This document shows positions 6,261-13,397 of a stretch of 15,876 nucleotides of DNA, in pieces. Numbering within the stretch: position 1 is the stretch's first letter; each line of letters opens with the position of its first letter. This DNA comes from UM-FILTER-49-7 sp964599895. GTDB taxonomy: Bacteria > Acidobacteriota > Holophagae > Thermotomaculales > Thermotomaculaceae. Location of the stretch: the NCBI GenBank assembly GCA_964599895.1, contig CAZRHT010000058.1, forward strand, positions 1-15,876. The letters are read 5' to 3'. The translations under genes and the position numbers were made by a program. Below the pieces are notes generated by a model that did no database searches, was not told the DNA's origin, and saw only the letters and a program-made list of their open reading frames with translations.

Positions 6261-7049
6261 ATGAAGAAATCTGATGGCCTAAAAATCAGTGATTCCGCTT
6301 ACGTGGATTTGAGCGATTATGCCCGCGACGCGGCTATTTCAATTGCCCGTCTGCTGGCACCAACGCCTGTTCGGGCGGCACATGTTACCTGGTTTCATTT
6401 CCTGCTGATGCTGGGAGCGGCACTCTGCCTTCACCAGGGGACGATTATCCCCTTGGGTTTTGCCGCGTTGCTGATTGCGTTAAAAAACCTGTTTGACGCG
6501 GTGGACGGTTCACTGGCACGGCTTCAGAATCGGCCATCCAGGGTAGGGCGGTTTCTGGACTCCAATCTCGATTTTATTGGAAATCTGGTTTTCTTTCTGG
6601 CCTTACCGGGAATCTCCGTTGAGGGAAGAATCGCAGGCTTCCTTGCATTCACCTTCCAGGGATCTATATTTAATTATTACGCGGTCTGGTATCGGACAGC
6701 CCATGACGGAGATGCCACCAGCCGGATGGTGGAGACAGGAAATTCACCTTACGATTATGATGACCCCCGTGCTATGCGGATATTGTTTTTCTTGTATCGG
6801 ATATTTTACGCATGGCAGGATCGTGGGGTGGCGGTTCTGGACCATTTTGTGGGGGGCCGGGAGGCCAGGGTTCCCAACTCCCGATTTATGGAAATGTCCA
6901 GTGTGCTGGGACCCGGTTTCCAGTATCTGGCAATTATCTTTTTTCTGGTTCTGGGCGTTCCCGCGGCCATCCCCGACACCTTTATCTTTGGCTTCGGCAT
7001 TTACACCGTCACACTTCTGCTCACGCGAAGTACCTCCGGTGCGGACTAG
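6261..7049 (+). CDS. CDP-alcohol phosphatidyltransferase family membrane enzyme
   Basis: The protein (262 residues) contains the complete family signature DxxDGxxARx8Gx3Dx3D: Asp79, Asp82, Gly83, Ala86, Arg87, Gly96, Asp100 and Asp104. The aspartates bind the metal and CDP group. Family members join a CDP-linked lipid or alcohol to a second alcohol in the inner membrane. Hydrophobic stretches at about 45-78, 105-130 and 225-258 fit a multi-pass protein, and an acidic loop lies around residues 150-175. The acceptor alcohol cannot be told from sequence; phosphatidylglycerol, phosphatidylinositol or other head groups are all possible. The gene stands alone, divergent from cobO, with its own near-leaderless promoter candidate. 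Confidence 0.85.
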   Translation: MKKSDGLKISDSAYVDLSDYARDAAISIARLLAPTPVRAAHVTWFHFLLMLGAALCLHQGTIIPLGFAALLIALKNLFDAVDGSLARLQNRPSRVGRFLDSNLDFIGNLVFFLALPGISVEGRIAGFLAFTFQGSIFNYYAVWYRTAHDGDATSRMVETGNSPYDYDDPRAMRILFFLYRIFYAWQDRGVAVLDHFVGGREARVPNSRFMEMSSVLGPGFQYLAIIFFLVLGVPAAIPDTFIFGFGIYTVTLLLTRSTSGAD

Positions 7050-7051
7050 GG

Positions 7052-7075
7052 GCAGGAGCAGGAGCCGGAGCCGGA
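7052..7075. repeat. Hexamer repeats (GCAGGA)2(GCCGGA)2
   Basis: Four hexamers in tandem directly follow the TAG stop of the phosphatidyltransferase gene. The second pair differs from the first by one base. The run would read as Ala-Gly or Gly-Ala repeats if translated but lies after the stop. Confidence 0.6.
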
Positions 7076-7116
7076 AGTGACCGCAAAACTGTGTCAAACA
7101 TACAGATTTCCCTGAT

Positions 7117-7149
7117 GGAAAAGGGCTCCTTAGTGGGAGTTCCCCTTCC
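7117..7149 (+). other. Imperfect stem-loop downstream of the phosphatidyltransferase gene
   Basis: ctcc (7126-7129) pairs with ggag (7136-7139), ggg (7123-7125) with ccc, and ggaa (7117-7120) with ttcc (7146-7149), with internal loops. No T run follows directly, so a terminator role is only possible. Confidence 0.25.
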
Positions 7150-7156
7150 ACTCAAA

Positions 7157-7180
7157 CTTAGATTCAGGCTTAGATTCAGA
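7157..7180. repeat. 12-bp tandem doublet CTTAGATTCAGR
   Basis: Two adjacent copies (7157-7168 and 7169-7180) differ only in the last base. They are followed by AT-rich sequence leading into the tetR-type promoter. This is the third kind of short doublet found in spacers of this window. Confidence 0.6.
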
Positions 7181-7209
7181 TTTAAATTTGATTTTCTTCC
7201 ATTTTTTTC

Positions 7210-7238
7210 TTGACAGGTGTTGAGTGCTTGTTTAGACT
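7210..7238 (+). promoter_or_regulatory. Sigma-70-type promoter of the TetR-headed operon
   Basis: A perfect -35 TTGACA (7210-7215) is followed after 17 bases by TAGACT (7233-7238), four of six bases matching the -10 consensus. Transcription would begin near 7245, about 45 bases before the preferred TetR start and just upstream of the palindromic operator. Confidence 0.65.
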
Positions 7239-7254
7239 ATTGAAAATTAAAAAA

Positions 7255-7264
7255 CGAACGTTCG
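7255..7264 (+). promoter_or_regulatory. Palindromic operator, probable TetR autoregulatory site
   Basis: CGAACGTTCG is a perfect 10-bp palindrome, flanked by aaa on one side and gttt on the other. It lies about ten bases after the predicted transcription start and 26 bases before the preferred ATG of the TetR gene. TetR-family repressors commonly bind such palindromes and block their own promoter. I see no second copy in the window. Confidence 0.65.
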
Positions 7265-7289
7265 GTTTGTTATGAAAGGGGAGGTCGGG

Positions 7290-7943
7290 ATGGCAAAAGC
7301 GAGAGCATTGAAATCTGACATTTCCATTGAGGCGGTGATGGAAGCGGCATTGGATCTATTCTCCAGTCAAGGGTATGGTGCTACTTCCATGCGCCAGATT
7401 GCCGAAAAGGCAAAGGTTTCCGTAGGCAACATCTACCACCATTTCAAGAATAAAGAGGTAATTTTTCAGAGGCTTCTGGAACAGTACTGGGAGGTGGTTC
7501 TTGATCCGGAGTTGAAGCTGAACCGGATTTTCTCACAGGCGGCATTCCCAGACGATCTGGAAGCTCTTGCAGACGCGATTGAGGAAGTGGTCAACAACCA
7601 TTCCCGGAAGATTCTCCTCATTTATGTGGATGTGATTGAATTCCGTGGTGCCCACATCCGAAAGTTCTATGAAACGATGGCGGAAAGATTTGCCGACAAA
7701 TACGGTGAGAGCCTGGCCGAACGCCGCGAGAAGGGAGAACTGGCAGAAGGAGATCCGCTTGTTGGCGTCATGCTGGCAGTTCGATGGTTCTTCTACTTTT
7801 TTACTGTAGAAAAGAGTTTTGGTGTACCCATGCATTTTGGCATGGATAACCGCCAGGCTATTGGTGAGTTTATCAGAATCATGCGTTATGGTGTGCTGCC
7901 CCGCGGTAATGACGGAGGGCAGCCGGACAAATCACACGGCTGA
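7290..7943 (+). CDS. TetR/AcrR-family transcriptional repressor
   Basis: A 217-residue protein with a TetR helix-turn-helix at about residues 14-56: the recognition region TSMRQIAEKAKVSVGNIYHHF is typical (the motif runs from Thr32 to Phe52). The C-terminal ligand-binding domain is variable, so the inducer is not predictable; acyl-CoA is a fair guess from the neighbours. I chose the ATG at 7290 because AGGGGAGG lies just before it; an in-frame ATG at 7272 would add six residues. A promoter and palindromic operator lie directly upstream. The stop is 17 bp before the receptor start, so regulator, receptor and probably the enzymes downstream form one unit that it represses. Confidence 0.88.
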   Translation: MAKARALKSDISIEAVMEAALDLFSSQGYGATSMRQIAEKAKVSVGNIYHHFKNKEVIFQRLLEQYWEVVLDPELKLNRIFSQAAFPDDLEALADAIEEVVNNHSRKILLIYVDVIEFRGAHIRKFYETMAERFADKYGESLAERREKGELAEGDPLVGVMLAVRWFFYFFTVEKSFGVPMHFGMDNRQAIGEFIRIMRYGVLPRGNDGGQPDKSHG

Positions 7944-7960
7944 TTGCCGAGGAGGGAAAG

Positions 7961-10564
7961 ATGGAGGGAAAGAGAGACATGGGGACGTATCGGTACAACA
8001 TTGGAATTTTTCTTTTAACAGTGTTTTGTGCCTTGTTTGGGATGTTTGGAAGCATTCCAGTTGAAGCACAGGTAACCCGGGGCAGTATTGAAGTGCGTAC
8101 CCTGGATGCGGCGGGGAAAACTGCAGTACCCGGCGCGATGGTAACTGCCGTGAATTCAGAGACGGGATTACAGCGTCAGACAGTGACCAATGCCCAGGGC
8201 CTGGCTTTGTTTCGCGCCTTACCGCCGGGCACCTATAATATTTCTGTGGAAATGACAGGTTTTGCCCCTGTACAGAAGAAGGGCGTTGTGTTGTATTCCG
8301 GGCAGACTGCCAAGATGAATCTGAAAATGACCCTTACTGAATCCGCCAGTGTTACGGTAACTGCCGAAGTGCCGGTNNNNNNNNNNNNNNNNNNNNNNNN
8401 NNNNNNNNNNNNNNNNNNNNNNNNNNNNNNNNNNNNNNNNNNNNNNNNNNNNNNNNNNNNNNNNNNNNNNNNNNNNACCGAAGTGGGAAATTCTGCTGCA
8501 GGCGCTCTGGCGGTTGTAACAAAATCCGGGACAAATGAGTTCCACGGTTCCGCGTTCGCGTTCTATCGGTCTGACGCACTGAGAACACAGGGTGCGCTGG
8601 AAGAGGGAACTCAGGACTTTTCCCGTTACCAGACCGGTTTCACAATCGGTGGACCTATAGCAAAAGACAAGACCCACTTTTTTGTTTCCACGGAATATGT
8701 GAATGAAAAGAACATTACGTTGTTTCGACCGGGTGGGGCATTTGCCGACCAGGCGGAAGATGTAAGCAATCCTTTCGATCAATTGATGTTCATGGGAAGC
8801 CTGGATCACCAGTTTTCGGATACTCAAACGCTGACCGCCAAACTGGTTTACGAAGATTATAACATGGACAATTTTCATGTTGGCGGGGTGGCTGATGTTT
8901 CATATGGAAACGCGCTGGACCGGAAAAACTGGAACCTGGTATTAAATCATACCTGGGTAATCAGCGATAACCGGCTCAATGAATTGCACATCCAGGCGGG
9001 ACATCGGAAATATGATGAACCGACCAATTCCAATGACCCTGCTGAGTGGTTCTCATCCGGAACAACCTTGCAGACCGGGACCAATATAACCGGCCACATT
9101 GTCGGGAATGGCGACTATTATGGGATCAGTGACACATACCATTTGCAGATAATGGCCGGAGGCACTACACATGACATCAAGTTCGGCGGTTCAGTCCAGT
9201 GGATTTCAGAGGAATCCGACATTCCGTTGTATCAGAATGGATTGTGGATTTATCTCACTGATGACCGGACACTGCCGCTCCTGTATGCCTACGGAGTGGG
9301 ATCTTCTGATGTCAAAAAAGACACCACGCTTTATGGCGCGTTCATTCAGGATGACTGGCAGGCAACTTCCAACTTGACACTTACGTTTGGAGTACGCTAC
9401 GACCTGGATACTGACGGGAACAACCCGGATTTCACACATCCCCTGGAACCGGAGAAGAGAAGCCGGGACACCAACAATATTCAGCCGCGCTTTTCTTTTG
9501 TATGGGACACCAAGGGAAATGGAGAAACAGTGGTCCGTGGCGGTATCGGGCTCTTCACGGGACGGTATCTGCTGGTACCGGCCTTCACTGAGTTGCAGCA
9601 GAATGGTATTACCGGGAGAGTTCTTCACTCCAATGTGAATGGGTTGCTGTACGGACTGCCTCCCGCGTACTGGTTGAATCCGGCTGACCCGGAACATTCC
9701 GGTTTGCCGCTTTCACCTGACAGTACGCTCCTGACACCCAGCCTGAAAGCACCACAGGCCACTCAGGCCAGCCTGGGTTTTACACAGAAGCTGGGTGACA
9801 CAGGGCTGTTTCTCGACCTGGAAGCCGTGTACGCAGATGGTCGGGACGAGATTGTCGTCCGGGACACCAATTTCGGTGGAAATCTCAATCCGATACGGTT
9901 GAATCCGGCGTGGAATCAGGTCAACGTATACACGAATGAGGGACACTCCCGTTACAAGGCATTGATTGCGAGCCTGAACGGACAATTGAAGCGGGGCGAC
10001 CTGATCACCGCGTCTTTAACGGTGGCAAGCAAGAAAAATATCTCAGATGATTTCAGCCCGGTCTTCCCCTATGGCTATCCCTCAGACCCGGCAAACATTG
10101 ACGGCGAGTGGGGACGCAGCCGGAACGATGAACGGGTTCGTCTGGTCCTAAGTGGAATTTTCCATTTGCCCTGGGACGTGATCGTGGCACCCATTTATGA
10201 ATATGGCTCCGGCCAGCCATGGAACCATCTTCTTGGTTATGATTTTAATGGAGATGGAAAGAATTCTGACCGCCCGGAAGGCGTAGCAAGAAACAGCGAG
10301 CATGGCCCGCTTTACCGGAACCTGAGCCTTCGAATTACCAAGACTTTTGTGCTGGGAACCGGCAGACTGGACATCATTGTTGAGGGATTTAATATTTTCA
10401 ATACAGTCAACTACGATGTTACTTCGGTTGATGCGGCGCAATATCTTGCCGGTCCGACTCTTGCGGACCCGACGGCAGCTTATATCCCCAACGCAGATTT
10501 TGGAACCTACAGAGCTACGCTGAGTCCAAGGGAAATACAGCTGGGTCTGAGATATCACTGGTAG
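7961..10564 (+). CDS. TonB-dependent-type outer-membrane receptor with carboxypeptidase-regulatory-like N-domain (interrupted by assembly gap)
   Basis: The protein is predicted to be an outer-membrane beta-barrel for energy-coupled uptake of a scarce or bulky substrate. It has a signal peptide (hydrophobic 13-30, likely cut after VEA36), then a carboxypeptidase-regulatory-like beta-sandwich (about 40-125) as in Oar-type receptors. The plug begins near 130 and is broken by 100 N. It resumes at residue 173, where VVTKSGTNEFHGSAF matches the end of this family's plug. The rest is a long barrel ending in LRYHW, with the terminal aromatic residue that outer-membrane proteins carry. AGGAGG (7950-7955) is five bases from the ATG; a second ATG at 7979 is possible. 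The frame is open on both sides of the gap, but the true gap length is unknown, so the 867-residue length is nominal. No TonB box was recognised. Confidence 0.85.
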   Translation: MEGKRDMGTYRYNIGIFLLTVFCALFGMFGSIPVEAQVTRGSIEVRTLDAAGKTAVPGAMVTAVNSETGLQRQTVTNAQGLALFRALPPGTYNISVEMTGFAPVQKKGVVLYSGQTAKMNLKMTLTESASVTVTAEVPXXXXXXXXXXXXXXXXXXXXXXXXXXXXXXXXXXTEVGNSAAGALAVVTKSGTNEFHGSAFAFYRSDALRTQGALEEGTQDFSRYQTGFTIGGPIAKDKTHFFVSTEYVNEKNITLFRPGGAFADQAEDVSNPFDQLMFMGSLDHQFSDTQTLTAKLVYEDYNMDNFHVGGVADVSYGNALDRKNWNLVLNHTWVISDNRLNELHIQAGHRKYDEPTNSNDPAEWFSSGTTLQTGTNITGHIVGNGDYYGISDTYHLQIMAGGTTHDIKFGGSVQWISEESDIPLYQNGLWIYLTDDRTLPLLYAYGVGSSDVKKDTTLYGAFIQDDWQATSNLTLTFGVRYDLDTDGNNPDFTHPLEPEKRSRDTNNIQPRFSFVWDTKGNGETVVRGGIGLFTGRYLLVPAFTELQQNGITGRVLHSNVNGLLYGLPPAYWLNPADPEHSGLPLSPDSTLLTPSLKAPQATQASLGFTQKLGDTGLFLDLEAVYADGRDEIVVRDTNFGGNLNPIRLNPAWNQVNVYTNEGHSRYKALIASLNGQLKRGDLITASLTVASKKNISDDFSPVFPYGYPSDPANIDGEWGRSRNDERVRLVLSGIFHLPWDVIVAPIYEYGSGQPWNHLLGYDFNGDGKNSDRPEGVARNSEHGPLYRNLSLRITKTFVLGTGRLDIIVEGFNIFNTVNYDVTSVDAAQYLAGPTLADPTAAYIPNADFGTYRATLSPREIQLGLRYHW
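8377..8476. other. 100-base assembly gap (N run) inside the receptor gene
   Basis: Exactly 100 N replace the first half of the plug domain. A round 100 is the usual placeholder for a join of unknown length. In receptors of this type I would expect roughly 80-110 residues between the end of the regulatory-like domain and the VTKSG segment, against 34 nominal codons here, so the real sequence is probably longer. Confidence 0.95.
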
Positions 10565-10572
10565 GAACCGAC

Positions 10573-10607
10573 AGGTCCGGGTAGTTTCGCTGCCCGGACC
10601 TTAATTT
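10573..10607 (+). terminator. Hairpin between receptor and dehydrogenase genes; terminator or attenuator
   Basis: Positions 10573-10584 pair with 10590-10601 in a 12-bp stem with one G-U pair and a five-base loop (tttcg). The sequence ttaattt follows at 10601-10607, a broken U tract. The hairpin starts nine bases after the receptor stop and its 3' side is followed closely by the AAGGAG of the next gene (10609-10614). It may act as a partial terminator that sets receptor to enzyme ratio, or as an mRNA processing or stability element. Confidence 0.6.
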
Positions 10608-10621
10608 GAAGGAGAATAGAT

Positions 10622-11404
10622 ATGATTGAAACTGGCCTCACGGGGCGGGTTGTAATTGTTACAGGTGCGGCGGCAGGTATTGGGAAATCGACGGCGAAGG
10701 CATTTGCTGAAGAAGGGTGCCGGGTTTCGGCCTGGGATGTGAACAGTGATGCAGGTACAGCATTAGTCGAAGAGTTGACAGCCCATGGACATGAGGTGAT
10801 TTTTCAGAAGGTAAATGTTGCTGATAGTGGAGAAGTTGATGCTGCGGTGAAAGAAGTGCTGGACCGCTGGGGGGCAGTGGATGTTCTTGTAAACAATGCT
10901 GGAATTGTACGGGATAGTCAGCTTGTCAAGTGGAAAGATGGCCAGGTTGTGAAGCAGATGACGGATGCTGAGTGGGATGCTGTAATCGGTGTGAACCTCA
11001 AGGGAGTGTTCAACTGCAGCCGTGCAGTGATTCCGCATATGATTCAGGCAAAAAAAGGAGTCATTTTGTCGGCATCTTCTGTGGTAGGACTCTACGGAAA
11101 CTTTGGCCAGACCAACTACGTGGCGACCAAGGCCGGTGTAATCGGCATGACAAAGACATGGGCACGTGAATTGGGGAAATACGGTATTCGCGCAAATGCG
11201 GTGGCACCCGGATTTGTTGCTACTGAAATACTGGCATCCATGCCGGAGAAGGTACTGGACGGAATGAAAGCCAGAACACCGCTGAAACGGTTGGGGGACC
11301 CAGTCGACATTGCCAATGCCTATCTCTGGCTGGCCTCTGACGCGTCTGCCTATGTAAGTGGTACAGTGTTGTCGGTGGACGGCGGATTGGTAGTGGGAAC
11401 ATGA
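10622..11404 (+). CDS. Short-chain dehydrogenase/reductase (FabG-like, classical SDR)
   Basis: 260 residues with the classical SDR layout: cofactor motif TGAAAGIG (14-21), NNAG (91-94), and catalytic Ser153, Tyr166 and Lys170 in the normal spacing, with Asn125 as the fourth residue. Asp39 at the end of the second strand favours NAD(H), which fits oxidation of a 3-hydroxyacyl-CoA better than FabG-type biosynthesis, though this is inference. About eight extra residues lie between NNAGIVRD and the MTDAEWD helix, compared with FabG. AAGGAG lies seven bases before the ATG. It is the first enzyme gene after the hairpin and 61 bp before the KASIII-like gene. Confidence 0.88.
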   Translation: MIETGLTGRVVIVTGAAAGIGKSTAKAFAEEGCRVSAWDVNSDAGTALVEELTAHGHEVIFQKVNVADSGEVDAAVKEVLDRWGAVDVLVNNAGIVRDSQLVKWKDGQVVKQMTDAEWDAVIGVNLKGVFNCSRAVIPHMIQAKKGVILSASSVVGLYGNFGQTNYVATKAGVIGMTKTWARELGKYGIRANAVAPGFVATEILASMPEKVLDGMKARTPLKRLGDPVDIANAYLWLASDASAYVSGTVLSVDGGLVVGT

Positions 11405-11465
11405 GGTACGACTTTACAGAATCCGCCTTCTTTATTTTGCTGAAAACGTGACATCTGGAGGGCAC

Positions 11466-12467
11466 ATGAAACGGTATGCACAGATTATTTCAACGGGTAG
11501 ATATTTACCGGAACATGAGATAACGAATGATATGCTTCGCAAACGCTTCGACGGGATTGTTCCTGATTTTATCGACAAGATGGAAGCGGGAAGCGGTATT
11601 AAGAGCAGATTTTATGCACCGGATGACTGGGCAACTTCAGATGTGGCTCTGCCGGCAGCCCGTCAGGCATTGGAGCGGGCAGGTCGAAAGCCGGAAGATG
11701 TTGATCTGGTGATTCTCGGAACAGATTCCCCGGATTACATCACACCCGCGACCTCTGTGGTGTTGCAACACAAACTGGGAGCAAAAAATGCGGGGACCTT
11801 CGATGTGGGATGCGCCTGTGCCTCTTTCCCCACGGGGTTGGACCTTGCAGCCGGAATGATAGCTGCGAATGCGTCCATTCGGACGGTCCTTGTGGTGGGA
11901 GTTTACCTGATGCATAAGCTGGCGAGTCCCGATGACCCGATGATCTTTTTTTATGGGGATGGAGCTGGCGCAGCAGTGGTGGAACCGGCCGATGAGCCGG
12001 GATTCATCAGCTCGGCATTTCTGGCCGACGGGTCCTACCACAAGAACTGGGGGATCTATTCCGGCGGAACCTTTGAACCGGCCTCTCCATCGTCTATGGA
12101 AGCCGGGAGGACCCAGGTCCGGATGGTTGATCGCTATCCACCGGAAATCAACCACAACGGTTGGCCCCGAATTGTCCGAACCCTTGCCAAAAACGGAGGG
12201 TTTTCTGTTTCTGATATTGACATGGCAATTTTTACTCAGGTTCGCCGACCTTCTATTGAGTTTGTTATGGAAGAACTGGGGATCCCTATGGAGAAAACTC
12301 ATACCGTGATGGAAAAATGGGGTTATACCGGTTCCGCTTGTGTCGGAATGGCATTTGACGATGCGGTTAAGCAGAACAAAGTAAAGCGTGGTGATCTGGT
12401 GGTTTTTGTCGGCTCAGGGGTGGGATATAACCAGGCCGGATCCGCTTTCAGGGTGGGAGAATTGTGA
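11466..12467 (+). CDS. Beta-ketoacyl-ACP synthase III-like thiolase-fold enzyme
   Basis: A 333-residue FabH-like protein. The N-terminal half has the family features: a TGRYLPE start, GIKSRF, and the nucleophile region FDVGCACASF with Cys118 in the FabH position. In the C-terminal half the His of FabH (PHQAN) is replaced in FTQVRRPSI (Thr257), and the Asn of GNTSAAS is replaced in GYTGSAC (Tyr287). YTGS resembles the HMG-CoA synthase motif more than FabH. A thioester intermediate on Cys is likely, but the usual decarboxylative condensation is not assured; acyl transfer or another Claisen-type step is possible. I chose the ATG at 11466 because GGAGGG lies just before it; an upstream in-frame GTG at 11448 is less likely. 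The stop overlaps the hydrolase start. Confidence 0.8.
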   Translation: MKRYAQIISTGRYLPEHEITNDMLRKRFDGIVPDFIDKMEAGSGIKSRFYAPDDWATSDVALPAARQALERAGRKPEDVDLVILGTDSPDYITPATSVVLQHKLGAKNAGTFDVGCACASFPTGLDLAAGMIAANASIRTVLVVGVYLMHKLASPDDPMIFFYGDGAGAAVVEPADEPGFISSAFLADGSYHKNWGIYSGGTFEPASPSSMEAGRTQVRMVDRYPPEINHNGWPRIVRTLAKNGGFSVSDIDMAIFTQVRRPSIEFVMEELGIPMEKTHTVMEKWGYTGSACVGMAFDDAVKQNKVKRGDLVVFVGSGVGYNQAGSAFRVGEL

Positions 12468-13393
12468 ACAGCTGGGTAACGATTTTGATGGTTGTCTGCG
12501 GGCTGCTGCTTGTCCTGGCCATTGGTGCAGGCGTAGGATTTTATCGGAATCCACTGGCGGTCAACAGTTATTTTGAAAGAAGGGCTTTGAAGCGGGCCGG
12601 TAGCCTCCGGGCCCGTGTCATTCCTGTTTCTACGGGAAATCTGACGCTGTGGGAAGGAGGAGACGGCCCGGCCGTTCTCCTCCTCCACGGGGCGGGTGAC
12701 CAGGCAGGGACATGGTCGAAAGTGGTACCGCATCTGGTGGGGAAATATCGGTTGTTGATTCCCGATATGCCGGGGCATGGCGAAAGCGAGCCACAGAACG
12801 GTCCGTTGGACATTGAAATGATGTTCACTGCAATGAATGAAATGCTCGCTGTTGTTTCGCCGGATGAGCCTGTCATCATTGTGGGGAACTCACTCGGGGC
12901 ATGGGTAGCCTTGTTGATGGCAGCCCGACAACCTGAAAAGGTAAGGCGGGTTGTTCTGGTAAACGGTGGTGCAATTCGAGGGGACTATAAGGGCCCCAGC
13001 CTGATCCCGGAAAATGTAGCGGATGCAAGGCGTCTCATGGTTGTTCTGATGGGACCGGAGGGGGAAATTGTCCCGAACTTTGTTTTGAAGGATGTTGTCC
13101 GGGAAGCCCACAGGGGACCGCTGGTGCGGCTGATGACGAATCCCTCCGCGATGGGTGCCAGTCTTCTTGACGGGAAGCTGAATGAAGTCAAGGTTCCGGT
13201 GGACTTGCTTTGGGGAAAACTGGATCAGATGTTTAATCTGTCATATGCCAACCGGATGATGAGCGAACTGTCCACCGCACGAATTACGATTCTGAAAAAT
13301 TGCGGCCATGTACCGCAACGGCAGTGTCCCGTTCATTTCACTCAGGCTCTTATGAAGATTCTGGACGAAGCCCCAGAGAAGGAAGGGAAATGA
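12464..13393 (+). CDS. Membrane-anchored alpha/beta hydrolase
   Basis: 309 residues starting at a GTG that overlaps the previous stop (GTGA). Residues 4-26 form one hydrophobic segment without a clear signal-peptidase site, so the enzyme is probably anchored in the inner membrane. The hydrolase domain has the oxyanion segment LLLHGAGD (72-79), nucleophile elbow GNSLG (Ser143), acid in WGKLDQ (Asp254) and base in CGHVPQ (His282). It resembles lipases, esterases and C-C bond (meta-cleavage type) hydrolases. In this operon it could hydrolyse an ester, a thioester or a beta-diketone before or after CoA activation. The substrate and the side of the membrane on which it acts are not shown by the sequence. 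Confidence 0.85.
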   Translation: MNSWVTILMVVCGLLLVLAIGAGVGFYRNPLAVNSYFERRALKRAGSLRARVIPVSTGNLTLWEGGDGPAVLLLHGAGDQAGTWSKVVPHLVGKYRLLIPDMPGHGESEPQNGPLDIEMMFTAMNEMLAVVSPDEPVIIVGNSLGAWVALLMAARQPEKVRRVVLVNGGAIRGDYKGPSLIPENVADARRLMVVLMGPEGEIVPNFVLKDVVREAHRGPLVRLMTNPSAMGASLLDGKLNEVKVPVDLLWGKLDQMFNLSYANRMMSELSTARITILKNCGHVPQRQCPVHFTQALMKILDEAPEKEGK

Positions 13394-13397
13394 CGAG

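Noticed and set aside
7961..10564. Frameshifted or broken receptor pseudogene
   Set aside because: Both sides of the N run are in one open frame with an intact signal peptide and barrel end; the interruption is an assembly gap, not a mutation.
7961..10564. Assignment of the receptor as a cobalamin (BtuB) transporter because cobO is in the window
   Set aside because: It has the carboxypeptidase-regulatory-like domain of Oar-type receptors, lies in a separate TetR-controlled unit and shows no BtuB-specific feature.
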